From assembly GCF_007004625.1 (NCBI RefSeq), contig NZ_ML660050.1, forward strand, positions 1-49,320: 49,320 bases of DNA, written 5' to 3'. The notes below the pieces were generated by a model that did no database searches, was not told where the DNA came from, and worked only from the letters and a program-made list of their open reading frames with translations. Both the position numbers and the translations under genes were made by a program. The DNA is from Planococcus salinarum. GTDB lineage: Bacteria; Bacillota; Bacilli; Bacillales_A; Planococcaceae. How positions within the stretch are numbered: the first letter of the stretch is position 1; every line of letters begins with the position of its first letter. This document shows, one piece after another, positions 8,434 to 19,379 of the stretch.

Positions 8434-8460
8434 TTAGCACTCGAAGAGAGAGACTGCTAA
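8434..8460. promoter_or_regulatory. CIRCE operator (HrcA binding site) of groESL
   Basis: TTAGCACTC, nine bases, GACTGCTAA matches the CIRCE consensus (TTAGCACTC-N9-GAGTGCTAA) with one mismatch in the right arm. It lies 36 bp before groES. HrcA repression relieved by heat or GroE overload is the known mechanism. A TTGACA at 8375-8380 is the best -35 candidate, but no clean -10 is seen. Confidence 0.93.
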
Positions 8461-8496
8461 TAATTGCATTTACTTATTCAGAGGAGGGTGTTTCAA

Positions 8497-8781
8497 TTGT
8501 TAAGACCATTAGGAGACCGGGTTATCATTGAACTTATCGAAGCGGAAGAAAAGACTTCAAGCGGGATTGTCCTGCCGGGTTCGGCACAGGAAAAACCACA
8601 GGAAGGCAATGTCATCGCGGTAGGAAATGGCTTGATCCGCGAAAACGGCGTACGCACGGAGCTGGATGTCAAAGAAGGCGACCGCGTAATCTTCTCGAAA
8701 TATGCAGGATCTGAATTGAAATACGAAGGCAAAGAATACTTAATTTTACGTGAAAACGATATTTTAGCAGTAATCGGCTAA
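8497..8781 (+). CDS. groES: GroES co-chaperonin
   Basis: The 94-aa product caps the GroEL cage as a heptameric lid. It has the N-terminal [11 protein letters not shown] strand, the mobile-loop region [20 protein letters not shown] (about 18-37) and the C-terminal [14 protein letters not shown]. The start is TTG at 8497, preceded by GAGGAGGGTG; this gives the exact family N-terminus, and a TTG start is also used by B. subtilis groES. An upstream in-frame ATG at 8464 would add residues overlapping CIRCE-proximal sequence and is rejected. First gene of the groESL operon. Confidence 0.97.
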   Translation: MLRPLGDRVIIELIEAEEKTSSGIVLPGSAQEKPQEGNVIAVGNGLIRENGVRTELDVKEGDRVIFSKYAGSELKYEGKEYLILRENDILAVIG

Positions 8782-10452
<1,671 letters not shown>

Positions 10453-10467
10453 TTTCGTCTAACCATA

Positions 10468-10504
10468 AAGAAAACTCCTCTCACTTAGTGGGAGGAGTTT
10501 TCTT
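10468..10504 (+). terminator. Terminator of groESL
   Basis: AAAACTCCTC pairs with GAGGAGTTTT around TCACTTAGTGG, then TCTT. It also lies just past the end of the convergent SDR gene. Confidence 0.88.
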
Positions 10505-10523
10505 ATGGAGAAAAATAGTCCAA

Positions 10524-11288
10524 TCACTTCGCTGTACGCTTCGAAGTATACGGGAAAATAGGATCCATCAATTCGAATTCATAGCTCTCACTGTTCACTT
10601 TCCCAATGACCTTCTCGCTGTCGTAGAGATCCAGCATGAATTGGGCCATTTCTTTTGCGGTGTGGAATTGTTGGACATTGTCACTGTAGCTGAACTCGTC
10701 CAGTTCACGGGCGGTTTTTACAAATTCCGTTTCGGTCATAGACGGCGCAAGTATTTTTGCTTTCATCGGAGAGTCGTGATCATGCAGTTCCTGGGCCAGC
10801 CCTTCTGTAAATGCGCTGACGTAGAACTTGGTCGCAGCATACGATACAGCATTTGGAACAATCCTGTAGCCCAAGTCAGAGGATACGTTGATTAACTGCG
10901 TGCCTTCTTTGCCGGAATAATCACGAGCGTAAAGTGTGGAGAGAGTGGTAAGCGCTTCAACGTTTACACGAAGCATCTTTTCAATCTTTTTTGCCTCCTG
11001 TTCGGCAACAGTTGCACTGTTTCCGAAACCGGCATTGTTGATCCAGGTTTCAATGTCATAGTCTTTGAGGCTGTCGTAGAGATCATGAACCTGGTCACTG
11101 TCAGAAAGGTCTGTGGGCTTGATGACGACGTCCAGGTCAGGGTTCATGTTGTGGATGGCTCTTTTTAAGTCGTTAAGCTGGGCTTCGCGTCTTGCAATGA
11201 GAATGAGGTTTTTATTCCGTGCTGCAAAAGCTAACGCGGTTTCGTAGCCAATGCCTGAGCTGGCGCCTGTAATGACGGTGTATTTCAT
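10524..11288 (-). CDS. Short-chain dehydrogenase/reductase (SDR)
   Basis: The 254-aa product is a classical SDR with cofactor motif TGASSGIG at residues 7-14, the structural NNAGFG motif, LINVSS carrying the catalytic serine and YAATK carrying the Tyr-Lys pair. An arginine after the first strand-helix unit (LIARR) suggests NADP(H) preference. It resembles the DltE/YqjQ-type general oxidoreductases; the substrate cannot be told. The ATG at 11288 is chosen because GGAGG at 11296-11300 is well spaced; the next in-frame ATG at 11294 abuts that site. It converges on groEL. Confidence 0.85.
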   Translation of the reverse strand: MKYTVITGASSGIGYETALAFAARNKNLILIARREAQLNDLKRAIHNMNPDLDVVIKPTDLSDSDQVHDLYDSLKDYDIETWINNAGFGNSATVAEQEAKKIEKMLRVNVEALTTLSTLYARDYSGKEGTQLINVSSDLGYRIVPNAVSYAATKFYVSAFTEGLAQELHDHDSPMKAKILAPSMTETEFVKTARELDEFSYSDNVQQFHTAKEMAQFMLDLYDSEKVIGKVNSESYEFELMDPIFPYTSKRTAK

Positions 11289-11456
11289 AAGCATTCCTCC
11301 ACTGAAATTTATTATGATACACAACTATCGTACTGTTAACATTAACCGGAAAGCAACTGATGTGAGGAGAGCTCTTGGGTAAGGAAGCAATCCAGAGAGA
11401 AGTTGGTTCAAAAACAATTCTACTCATTGCTCATTCCCGCATTCCCTCAGCCACTT

Positions 11457-12644
11457 CTAGCGTGAAAACATCGGTTCACACGACTGGTCGTAAATCGAAA
11501 ACCCCTCTTTTGCCGGCACACGGAAATCCATGGTCTCTGCCAGCGCTTCCCGTTTCTCAAGTTGGCTCATGGTGCAGACCTTTACAGGCTGGTACATTCC
11601 GCTCGAATCGCTGAACAAGATAAAGTCTGCCGCAGTCCAGCCGAGGCGGTCCAGCAGGAAAACAGCAGCCACCACCTTTTCCTGAAGTTCCGCTGTGTCT
11701 TCCCGAAAATCCATTTCCAGCGCAAAATATTGCCCGTATTGAACAGAGTCCGCTTTCTCGAAGTCCACTTCTTTGCGGAAAGTGTCGCCATCATTTCTTA
11801 CTCCCATCAGCTCCAACTCTTTGTAAACGGGCTCTGCGCTTTTGGTGGCCGGATCGATGCCGTACTTTTCCGCCAATGCCTGATAAACCGCATCCGATCC
11901 CTCATTCAGTTGCCGCTGCTGATTCCGCAGCTTCTCTTCTGCGCTTTCTCTGGCGATCCGTTGAATTTCACTTTGGAGTTCTTCTTTGTTTCGAATTTCG
12001 CCTTGCATAGCCATTTCAACAAGCAGGCTGCTCTTCACGCCGTCGACGGCTTTCACATCATTTATCTCAATCACCGAAATAGTATAATTCACCTGCTCAC
12101 CGTTAATGATGGAACGGCTCGCCCCGTCAAAATCGAACTCTGCATTCACACTCTGTCCGAACTCGCTGATTGCTGCCTTCCATTGGGCTTCTTGCACTTC
12201 AGCTGCCGCTTCCCTTGCGTTCGTCAAGTGCTTCCACTCCGCCAAAGTAAGTGGCAGCGAAACGGCCGAGATTATTGCTATGTATGCCAATGCCACTTTC
12301 CATAGCGGCGTCCTTTTCTTATCCACTTCCTGAACCGCCGCCGCAACCCAGCCGACTGCCAGGAAAATATATTGCAGTCCCGCCACGATGTAAATCATAT
12401 AGTAATATTCCATGTCGGTGCCGAACAGGAGGGACGAGATTATCACACTAGCCACATACACCATTGATGCCGCAATGACACTGACAAATCCATAAACGAA
12501 ACCTTTGCCGCCGGTTCGTAACAGGTATTTGAAGTAATTCAGTTCGCTTTTACCTGCCCAATAAATAATCGTGACCACTGCGAATGCAATCCCAAATGCT
12601 TTTAACGTGCTGAACAATAATATTTGCTGCTCCAGCTCTTCCAC
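11457..12644 (-). CDS. Four-helix membrane protein of unknown function
   Basis: I do not recognise this 395-aa protein. The N-terminal 140 residues contain four hydrophobic segments (about 8-24, 48-74, 83-102, 116-134). They are followed by a hydrophilic region with charged helical stretches (about 205-270, EELQSEIQRIARESAEEKLRNQ) and a mixed C-terminal domain containing two separate cysteines. The layout suggests a membrane-anchored protein with a large soluble domain. It starts at an ATG at 12644; the gene stands alone on the minus strand, with 131 bp before the SDR gene. No catalytic motif is seen. Confidence 0.7.
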   Translation of the reverse strand: MEELEQQILLFSTLKAFGIAFAVVTIIYWAGKSELNYFKYLLRTGGKGFVYGFVSVIAASMVYVASVIISSLLFGTDMEYYYMIYIVAGLQYIFLAVGWVAAAVQEVDKKRTPLWKVALAYIAIISAVSLPLTLAEWKHLTNAREAAAEVQEAQWKAAISEFGQSVNAEFDFDGASRSIINGEQVNYTISVIEINDVKAVDGVKSSLLVEMAMQGEIRNKEELQSEIQRIARESAEEKLRNQQRQLNEGSDAVYQALAEKYGIDPATKSAEPVYKELELMGVRNDGDTFRKEVDFEKADSVQYGQYFALEMDFREDTAELQEKVVAAVFLLDRLGWTAADFILFSDSSGMYQPVKVCTMSQLEKREALAETMDFRVPAKEGFSIYDQSCEPMFSR

Positions 12645-12923
12645 CCCAGATGCCTTTTATCTTTTATTTTACCCCATCCATAAATTTCCACAATACTGTT
12701 TTTAGGAAATAACAGAGCAAAGCTGAGAACTTTCCGGTTTCAAGGCGCGATTCCATTATGCACGGAGTATTGAACAAAAATAAGTTCAACTTATGTCCGC
12801 CACTCCAATACTTCTTCCGAATATGACAACTGTCACTAGTGCCTGATTGCTCCGTCATGTAAATTAGCGGTAGTAGACAGATGATTCCGATATGGAATTT
12901 GTCTATAAAGGAGAATCTTATTA

Positions 12924-13769
12924 ATGAAAAAAATAGCATGGATTACGGACACAGCTGCGCAACTTGATGACGTTTTCATCAAACAACATGATGTATTTGT
13001 CCTGCCGCTCAGTGTTGTTTTTGCTGATGGGACATTCAGGGAATCGGTGGATCTGACACAGGAAGAATTTTACGATAAATTGCGCACTGCGAAAGTTTCG
13101 CCGAAAACGTCGCAGCCGGCAATCGGCGAGATGCTTGCTTTATACGATAAATTGCAGGCGGATGGCTACGATTTGGCGATTGCGGTGCACTTATCCAGCG
13201 GGCTGTCAGGTACTTTTGAAAGTGCGCAGTCCGCTGCGAAAATGACCGACTTCAAGGTCTATCCAATAGATTCCAAAATCGGTTCGTTTCCGATGGTGAA
13301 AATGATAGAAATCGGTGAAGAACTGTTTGCAAAGGGCAAAGAGGTCGAAGAAGTTGTGGCAACAATCCAGGGCATGACGGCCCGATCCCACTTATCCTTT
13401 ATTCCCTCCAGTCTGAACCAATTGCACAAAAGCGGCCGGGTTTCCGGAACCCAGACATTCTTAAGCAATATACTGAACATTAAACTGGTCATCACCTTTG
13501 TTGATGGAATAACTGTCATGAAAGAAAAGGTTCGTTCAAACAAGCGGGCAAAAAATAATGTGATGTCTGCACTGCGGACCGATATGGCTGCGGGTGCGGT
13601 GCCGGAAGTTGCGGCTATTCACTGCAATAATGCAGCGGATGCGGAACTCTGGAAAAACGAGCTCCAACAGGAGTTTCCGGCTTTAAAGGTGGAAGTTGTT
13701 GCGCTGAGTGTCTGCGTGGGCGTTCATGCGGGCGAAGGCACGACAGGATTAAGCTGGGTTGCCTATTAA
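12924..13769 (+). CDS. DegV family fatty-acid-binding protein
   Basis: The 281-aa product belongs to the DegV/FakB family. These proteins hold a fatty acid for phosphorylation by FakA, feeding exogenous fatty acids into phospholipid synthesis. Recognisable are ITDTAAQLDD at the start, the KTSQPAIGEML segment (about 60) with the conserved Thr-Ser, HLSSGLSGTFESA (about 93-105) and LHKSGRVSG. A clear AAAGGAG lies upstream of the ATG. No fakA partner is adjacent. The 280 bp upstream show nothing beyond a likely promoter. Several degV paralogues are usual in Bacillales, so no gene symbol is given. Confidence 0.9.
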   Translation: MKKIAWITDTAAQLDDVFIKQHDVFVLPLSVVFADGTFRESVDLTQEEFYDKLRTAKVSPKTSQPAIGEMLALYDKLQADGYDLAIAVHLSSGLSGTFESAQSAAKMTDFKVYPIDSKIGSFPMVKMIEIGEELFAKGKEVEEVVATIQGMTARSHLSFIPSSLNQLHKSGRVSGTQTFLSNILNIKLVITFVDGITVMKEKVRSNKRAKNNVMSALRTDMAAGAVPEVAAIHCNNAADAELWKNELQQEFPALKVEVVALSVCVGVHAGEGTTGLSWVAY

Positions 13770-13786
13770 GTTTGAATAAAACTGGT

Positions 13787-13826
13787 CAAAAGCCGCTGTG
13801 TCCATATGGGAGCAACGGCTTTTTTG
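13787..13826 (+). terminator. Terminator of the degV-family gene
   Basis: AAAAGCCG and CGGCTTTTTT form the stem of an imperfect hairpin with a run of six T. Confidence 0.8.
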
Positions 13827-14000
13827 TGCGGTTTTCCAGTGTGAAAAGGGACGATCAAACAACTTCGCCAGCGCAGGCTAAAATAATAAAACCGGGACTC
13901 AGCGGGTCTGTATTTATATGGATGGGTACGTGGTACACTTAAATTATTAGAGAGATCAGGAAGAAGTTATCGTTAATTTTTAAACTAATTGAGGTGCTTT

Positions 14001-14939
14001 ATGGTAACAATGCTGGAAGACCTGCAAATGTATAAGAACTTTGATGAGTTGTCGAGAGACGTTCTGGACCTGGCAAAAGAAATTTTGCCGGACCAATTGA
14101 TTTATTTGACGTCGTTCACCGATACACAGCAAATTATACTGAAGCTGTCGGATATGGATACAAATATTTTATTGACGGAGGGCATGGCGATCAATCTGGA
14201 GGACACGGTATGTGACCGAATTGATTTCCACAAAAAACAGCCACTGGTCTATGAAGATATCAAAAAAGCCTGTCCGGGGGATTTAAAGACCACCCTAGAA
14301 GAAGCCAATATTAAATCCTATTTGGGTATTCCCATTTCGCGTTTGAACGGGGAGCGGTTCGGCACATTGTGTGCGGTGCATCACAAGGAGAGCCAATTTA
14401 ACAGCAAGAGCATCCAATTGCTGCAGCGCATCGTCCGGATGTTTACCTATTATTTGGACCTTGAGCGCTTTGCCTTTAGGGATTCATTGACGGAACTGTA
14501 CAACCGGCATTATCTTTCCAAGTTTTTTGAGGCCGATGCCCATAATGGTGGAGCACTGTTTTTCCTGGATCTGGATGGCTTCAAAAAGGTGAATGATATG
14601 CATGGCCACGACACAGGAGATCTCGTGTTGAAAGACGTCGCTGCAAGGCTTCAGGGAATTGTGAATGACTATAATGATGCTTTTGTTGCCAGATGGGGGG
14701 GCGATGAGTTCATAATCTGTTTCTCCGGCACAGTCGGCCAGGAAGAAATGAAAGAGCGGGCGGACCGACTCCTGACCAGTTTACATCTCTGGAACGGGGA
14801 TTATCAGCTCTCTACTAGCATCGGCATTGCAGCCTTCCCTGCTGAAACGGATGCCGATTTAACGACTTTGCTGAAAAAGGCCGACCAGGCTCTATACGGC
14901 GCGAAAACGGCAGGAAAGAATACGTATAAGTTTGCTTGA
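14001..14939 (+). CDS. GAF-GGDEF diguanylate cyclase
   Basis: The 312-aa cytoplasmic product has a GAF-like sensor domain (about 20-150, with YLGIPISRLNGERFGTLCAVH) and a GGDEF domain (about 155-312). The catalytic motif is GGDEF at 233-237, preceded by FFLDLDGFKKVNDMHGH with the metal and GTP ligands, so it should make cyclic-di-GMP. The inhibitory I-site RxxD expected just before GGDEF is not present (DYND occupies that place), so product inhibition there is unlikely. The ATG at 14001 follows GAGGTG. The gene is monocistronic with its own terminator; the GAF ligand is unknown. Confidence 0.9.
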   Translation: MVTMLEDLQMYKNFDELSRDVLDLAKEILPDQLIYLTSFTDTQQIILKLSDMDTNILLTEGMAINLEDTVCDRIDFHKKQPLVYEDIKKACPGDLKTTLEEANIKSYLGIPISRLNGERFGTLCAVHHKESQFNSKSIQLLQRIVRMFTYYLDLERFAFRDSLTELYNRHYLSKFFEADAHNGGALFFLDLDGFKKVNDMHGHDTGDLVLKDVAARLQGIVNDYNDAFVARWGGDEFIICFSGTVGQEEMKERADRLLTSLHLWNGDYQLSTSIGIAAFPAETDADLTTLLKKADQALYGAKTAGKNTYKFA

Positions 14940-14969
14940 TGGACAAACGTCTTCCTATATAATAACCTG

Positions 14970-15004
14970 CGCGCCAACTTCGTCCGCGAAGTTGGCGTTT
15001 TTGG
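14970..15004 (+). terminator. Terminator of the GGDEF gene
   Basis: CGCCAACTTCG-TCCG-CGAAGTTGGCG followed by TTTTTGG is a near-perfect hairpin. The rest of 14940-15248 holds no gene I can support; it is leader sequence of the dus gene. Confidence 0.93.
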
Positions 15005-15248
15005 TGCAAGAAAGCGAAAAGCTTTTAAAATGTTGCCGGACTATGACGAAAAAGAAAGGTGGCATCACCATTCGACACGCGCCGCTTTCCACAAAAGCCG
15101 GATTCGTGTAAACTGTATAAGGTTAAGAAAAAGTGAGATGCCGTTCCTGAAACAATAGCTGTTTATTGATTTCCATTATAGATGCAACACGAATTTCGGG
15201 TTGGAGGGAGAGCCTTCTGCCCCCTTATGAAAGGATTGGAATTGGAAT

Positions 15249-16220
15249 ATGAAAGAGAATTTTTGGCAGGATCTGCCGCGGCCATTTTTTGTACTGGCGC
15301 CGATGGAAGATGTGACGAATGTCGTTTTCCGCCATGTAGTGGCTGAAGCGGCTCGGCCGGATGTGTTTTTTACCGAATTTACGAATACAGAAAGCTATTG
15401 CCATCCTGAAGGGATCTTCAGTGTGCGCGGACGTCTGACGTTCACAGAAGACGAGCAGCCGATGGTGGCGCATATATGGGGCAATAAACCCGAGCATTTC
15501 CGCGAAATGAGCATCGGCATGGCAAAACAGGGCTTTAAAGGCGTCGACATCAACATGGGCTGCCCTGTGCCGAACGTTGCCGCAAAAGGAAAAGGCAGCG
15601 GCCTGATCAATTACCCGGATAACGCAGCCGAGATTATCCAGGCGGCGAAAGCAGGCGGATTGCCGGTCAGTGTCAAGACGCGGCTGGGCTATACGAGCGT
15701 GGACGAGTGGCGTGGCTGGTTGACGCATGTACTCGAGCAGGACATCGCCAACCTGTCGATCCACCTGCGCACGAAAAAAGAAATGAGCGCTGTGCCGGCG
15801 CATTGGGAATTGATTCCGGAGATTAAGCAATTGCGGGATGAAATCGCGCCGGATACATTGATTACGATCAATGGCGATATTCCGGATCACCAGACGGGCA
15901 TGGAGCTTGCCGAGAAATACGGCATAGACGGCGTCATGATCGGCCGCGGAATCTTTCATAATCCGTACGCCTTTGAAAAGGAGCCGAAAGAACACAGCAG
16001 CAGGGAATTGTTCAATCTTCTGCGGCTGCACCTGGACCTGCATGATAAATATTCCACAGAAATCGGCCCGATTTCATTCAAACCGCTCCGCCGCTTCTTC
16101 AAGATTTACGTCCGCGGAATCCGGGGAGCCGGTGAATTGAGAAATGAACTGATGTATACAGAGACGACCGATGAAGTGCGTGAGTTGCTCAATAATTTTG
16201 AGGCTGTGACGGTGGAGTAA
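15249..16220 (+). CDS. dus: tRNA-dihydrouridine synthase
   Basis: The 323-aa product is an FMN TIM-barrel enzyme reducing uridine to dihydrouridine in tRNA D-loops with NADPH. Present are [16 protein letters not shown] at the start (flavin-binding APM), INMGCPVPN with catalytic Cys105, VSVKTRLGY, the IHLRTK histidine and [14 protein letters not shown] (phosphate-binding GRG). It is of the smaller Bacillales Dus type. The ATG at 15249 is preceded by AAAGGATTGGA, a moderate site. Transcription is probably single-gene; a hairpin ends it at 16278-16320. Confidence 0.92.
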   Translation: MKENFWQDLPRPFFVLAPMEDVTNVVFRHVVAEAARPDVFFTEFTNTESYCHPEGIFSVRGRLTFTEDEQPMVAHIWGNKPEHFREMSIGMAKQGFKGVDINMGCPVPNVAAKGKGSGLINYPDNAAEIIQAAKAGGLPVSVKTRLGYTSVDEWRGWLTHVLEQDIANLSIHLRTKKEMSAVPAHWELIPEIKQLRDEIAPDTLITINGDIPDHQTGMELAEKYGIDGVMIGRGIFHNPYAFEKEPKEHSSRELFNLLRLHLDLHDKYSTEIGPISFKPLRRFFKIYVRGIRGAGELRNELMYTETTDEVRELLNNFEAVTVE

Positions 16221-16277
16221 AGCTGCATCCTGTGAACACGCAAAATATCACCCGCCATGAGCGGTGAAATCTAAAGG

Positions 16278-16320
16278 AAAAAGCGCAATCCCCATTGTTA
16301 CCGGGGAGTGCGCTTTTTTC
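16278..16320. terminator. Bidirectional terminator after dus
   Basis: AAAAGCGCAATCCCC and GGGGAGTGCGCTTTT form a long stem with flanking A- and T-runs. It could also end a minus-strand transcript from the reading frame at 16347. Confidence 0.85.
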
Positions 16321-16346
16321 AGGTTGACCAACGGGAAGAAGATTAT

Positions 16347-16610
16347 TCAGCTTCCCTGAATTTTTATGATAAGGTTTTCGATCACTTTTTCATTGAGCAT
16401 ATTCTTCTCATGTGGCAATGGCAAAACGCGTTTGCCGGTTTCAACTTCCTCTACAAAGATGATTTCGCGCTTTACTGTGTTGGAAAAGCAGATCATATAC
16501 TTTTTTTCATTATAATCAATGACGCTGAACCGAGTTCGATCTGTAAGAAACCAATTGGGAGATACCACTGGATGCCCGCCTTTACTGATGGATTTTAGAA
16601 TAGTATGACA
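16347..16610 (-). pseudogene. Possible gene remnant, no usable start
   Basis: An open minus-strand frame of about 85 codons reads like protein (KYMICFSNTVKREIIFVEEV, then LPHEKNMLNEKVIENLIIKI) and stops just before a good terminator. However, no ATG, GTG or TTG with a ribosome binding site is seen near its apparent beginning; the frame stays open upstream only through low-complexity residues. It may be the 3' end of a decayed gene or start at a rare codon. I recognise no family. The rest of 16221-16865 shows only this and the terminator. Confidence 0.25.
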
Positions 16611-16865
16611 CGATACAAAAGGGAAGTAAATAAAAACTAAGGAGAGGCTGCAGTGACAGCACTTTGTTGCGGGTGGAGTGCAGGTCAGTAACAGCGGTCG
16701 ATTGTGTGATGCGAAGGGCATAAGTGGCGCATGGACGCTTTCACGGTCGAATATTTTTCTTAAAGCTGCCATTTCGTGCTATAATAAGGAACTTAGGATC
16801 ATTACGACTTATGCTCATAATCGAATGGATTACTGCCTACCAATAAAATATAGAGGTGTATTTGA

Positions 16866-17081
16866 ATGAACAAGCGATGGACGATAGAAAAAATCAGGGA
16901 GTTCAGTGAAAAGAATTCGGACAGCAAATTGCTGTCGAAGGAATATCATGGTTTTTCCCAAAAGCTGCTGTTCCAATGTGCATGCGGCAATAAGTTTGAA
17001 AAGACTTTTACGAAGTTCAACAAGAACGACCAGCGCAAATGTGATGTCTGCCAGCCGCCAAAAGAGCCGCGTGGCGCCTAA
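16866..17081 (+). CDS. Small zinc-ribbon protein
   Basis: The 71-aa product contains FQCACG and RKCDVCQPP, a CxC-x20-CxxC pattern that would bind one zinc in a treble-clef or ribbon fold. The N-terminus MNKRWTIEKIREFSEK followed by SKEYHGFSQKLLFQC resembles small DUF723-like zinc-finger proteins, sometimes found as the N-terminus of endonucleases. Whether it binds nucleic acid is inference. AGAGGTG precedes the ATG with normal spacing, and a terminator follows within 15 bp, so it is a complete single-gene unit. Confidence 0.75.
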   Translation: MNKRWTIEKIREFSEKNSDSKLLSKEYHGFSQKLLFQCACGNKFEKTFTKFNKNDQRKCDVCQPPKEPRGA

Positions 17082-17090
17082 TAATGAAAG

Positions 17091-17131
17091 AAAACACTGA
17101 TTTCCGTGCCAGGGAATCGGTGTTTTTTATT
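17091..17131 (+). terminator. Terminator of the zinc-ribbon gene
   Basis: AAAACACTGATTCC-like left arm and GGAATCGGTGTTTTTT right arm form an imperfect hairpin with a T-run. Confidence 0.8.
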
Positions 17132-17357
17132 GGGAAGAGGCAATGGCTGCTGACAGATAACTTGAGCAGGAAGGGGTATAATGAACAAAAAGATTGAATA
17201 ATCAGTAAAAATTTATACGAGTGACGGCCGGGTGTAGAACGGAATAAGAACACACATTCCTTTTTGTCGACGAAAATGCCGTGGGAAATGGAAATCACTG
17301 TTGCACAACGCTTACTCCGCACAATGTTCCTCCTGTACATAGGAAAGGGTGAGAAGA

Positions 17358-18359
17358 GTGAAAGGTGCAAGTTACCAGCCAAAAACGGATGAATGGGCAA
17401 TTGAAGCAACAGCGCTTGTGAAAGTTTTCGGCAAACACCGGGCAGTGGATGGTGTGGATTTGGCTGTTCGGAAAGGAACGGTATACGGGTTTTTGGGACC
17501 GAATGGAGCCGGAAAAACAACGGTCATCCGGGTGCTGGCCACCTTGCTGAAGCCGGACGGCGGGTCAGCCAGCATTTTCGGCCACGATTTGGGCACGGAA
17601 GGCGATGAAATTCGAAGCCGCATTTCCCTGACCGGCCAATACGCTTCCCTCGATGAAGATTTGACCGGCATGGAAAATCTCGTCATGATGGCCAAATTGA
17701 TGGGCTATCGACGGAGCGAAGCAAAAGTGCGGGCAGGGGAATTACTGCATGCTTTCGGATTGGAAGAAGCCGCAAAAAGACAGGTCAAAAACTATTCCGG
17801 CGGTATGCGGCGGCGCATTGATATTGCCGCAAGCCTCGTCGTGACGCCGGATTTATTATTTCTGGATGAACCGCCGGCCGGACTCGATCCGAGAAGCCGC
17901 AACCAGGTGTGGGATATTATCCGTGCGCTCGTCAGCGGTGGTACAACGGTTATGCTGACCACGCAATATTTGGAAGAGGCTGATCAGCTGGCAGACCGTA
18001 TTGCCGTCATCAACAAAGGGAAAATCATCGCAGAAGGCACCAGCAGTGAATTGAAGGCATCGGTCAGCACTGGCACCTTGAATATCCAGCTGGCAGATGC
18101 CGCCGACCGGCCACAGGCCATGCGGATTATGGAAGACAAACTTGCGGTAGCCGTACACAGCAGCTCCGACGCAGCATCGTTGACTGCGCAGATAAATGAT
18201 TCATTTCGGGTCGCAGATGCATTGGCTGAGTTGGCGCGGCAGAAGATTGCCGTCAGTGATTTTTCGTTCGGGCGGCCCAGCCTTGATGAAGTATTCCTGA
18301 CATTGACCGGACACGCGGCCACGGAAGACGAGCCGCAACCCGAGGAGGGGGCATCATGA
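17358..18359 (+). CDS. ABC transporter ATP-binding protein, DrrA family
   Basis: The 333-aa product is a single ABC domain plus a C-terminal regulatory extension, as in daunorubicin-resistance DrrA ATPases. Walker A is GPNGAGKT (about 46-53), signature YSGGMRRR, Walker B LLFLDEP, and the switch position is [14 protein letters not shown], with Gln in place of the usual His, typical of DrrA. The sequence after Walker B is [10 protein letters not shown] rather than the common TTGLDPRSR. A start at GTG 17358 gives 8 bp to AAAGGG; GTG 17349 overlaps that site. Its stop overlaps the permease start (ATGA), so the pair forms one exporter of unknown lipophilic substrate. Confidence 0.9.
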   Translation: MKGASYQPKTDEWAIEATALVKVFGKHRAVDGVDLAVRKGTVYGFLGPNGAGKTTVIRVLATLLKPDGGSASIFGHDLGTEGDEIRSRISLTGQYASLDEDLTGMENLVMMAKLMGYRRSEAKVRAGELLHAFGLEEAAKRQVKNYSGGMRRRIDIAASLVVTPDLLFLDEPPAGLDPRSRNQVWDIIRALVSGGTTVMLTTQYLEEADQLADRIAVINKGKIIAEGTSSELKASVSTGTLNIQLADAADRPQAMRIMEDKLAVAVHSSSDAASLTAQINDSFRVADALAELARQKIAVSDFSFGRPSLDEVFLTLTGHAATEDEPQPEEGAS

Positions 18360-19198
18360 CTGAATTTGTTGAGCAACGGGAAAAAGGGGAAAACGAATTG
18401 CGGCTGGCCGAATCCATTGCTTCGAGCAAGCGGCCAAAACCGCCAAGCGGCATTTCCTCCACGCTTACTTTCGCAACCAGAGCACTTCTGCGGATTAAGC
18501 ATGTTCCGGAGCAAATGTTCGATGTCACGGTATTTCCCGTCATTTTCCTGTTGATGTTCACTTATTTATTCGGTGGCGCAATCGCAGGGTCCACGGAGGA
18601 ATACCTCCAATTTCTGCTGCCCGGAATCCTGGTGATGACGGTATCTCAAATCACGATGTACACCGGCATTGATTTGAACAACGATATTCGCAAAGGCATC
18701 TTTGACCGCTTCCGCACACTGCCGATCTGGCTGCCTTCCGCATTGGTCGGTTCGCTGCTGGTCGATATTGTCCGCTACTCAATGGCAGCGGCAATCATGA
18801 TCAGTCTTGGATTTGCGCTGGGCTTCCGGCCGGAAGGCGGTTGGCTCGGGGTTCTGGGGGCAGTCGCTTTAATATTGGTGTTCGCGTTCAGCCTGTCCTG
18901 GATCTGGACGATCCTGGGCCTGATTATGCGTTCGGAAAAATCGCTGATGATGGTCAGTTTTATGGTGCTGTTTCCGCTGACATTTGTCAGCAATGTATTT
19001 GTCGATCCCCGGACGCTGCCGAACTGGCTGCAAAGCTTTGTGGAGATCAATCCGATCTCCATCCTTGCGACGGCCGTCCGCGGGGCCATGCACGGAACTG
19101 CCACGGTGCAGCAGGTGATGCTGGTGCTCGTCGTTTCCGTGGTGATGACCGCCATATTTGCGCCCATCACCATCTATTTGTATCGCAATAAGAAGTGA
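18356..19198 (+). CDS. ABC-2 type permease, DrrB family
   Basis: The 280-aa product has a soluble N-terminal stretch of about 55 residues and six hydrophobic segments between about 60 and 275. The conserved [22 protein letters not shown] loop (about 100-121) and the [20 protein letters not shown] motif mark the DrrB/ABC-2 permease group. It pairs with the preceding ATPase through a 4-nt overlap to make a two-gene exporter. No regulator gene is adjacent. Confidence 0.9.
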   Translation: MTEFVEQREKGENELRLAESIASSKRPKPPSGISSTLTFATRALLRIKHVPEQMFDVTVFPVIFLLMFTYLFGGAIAGSTEEYLQFLLPGILVMTVSQITMYTGIDLNNDIRKGIFDRFRTLPIWLPSALVGSLLVDIVRYSMAAAIMISLGFALGFRPEGGWLGVLGAVALILVFAFSLSWIWTILGLIMRSEKSLMMVSFMVLFPLTFVSNVFVDPRTLPNWLQSFVEINPISILATAVRGAMHGTATVQQVMLVLVVSVVMTAIFAPITIYLYRNKK

Positions 19199-19379
19199 GT
19201 GGATCAGAAAATACGGCGAATGGAGCTGCCCTGCGTAAACGGGGCTGATACCATTCCAATGGGTGCTGAGACCGGGTAAAGGCTTCAGCACTTTTTTCGC
19301 TGAAAGTGATTTTACTTCCAATACCAGCCAGCATACCATGTATAATAATGGAAGAAACCAACTCAACAGGAGGGTCCAG

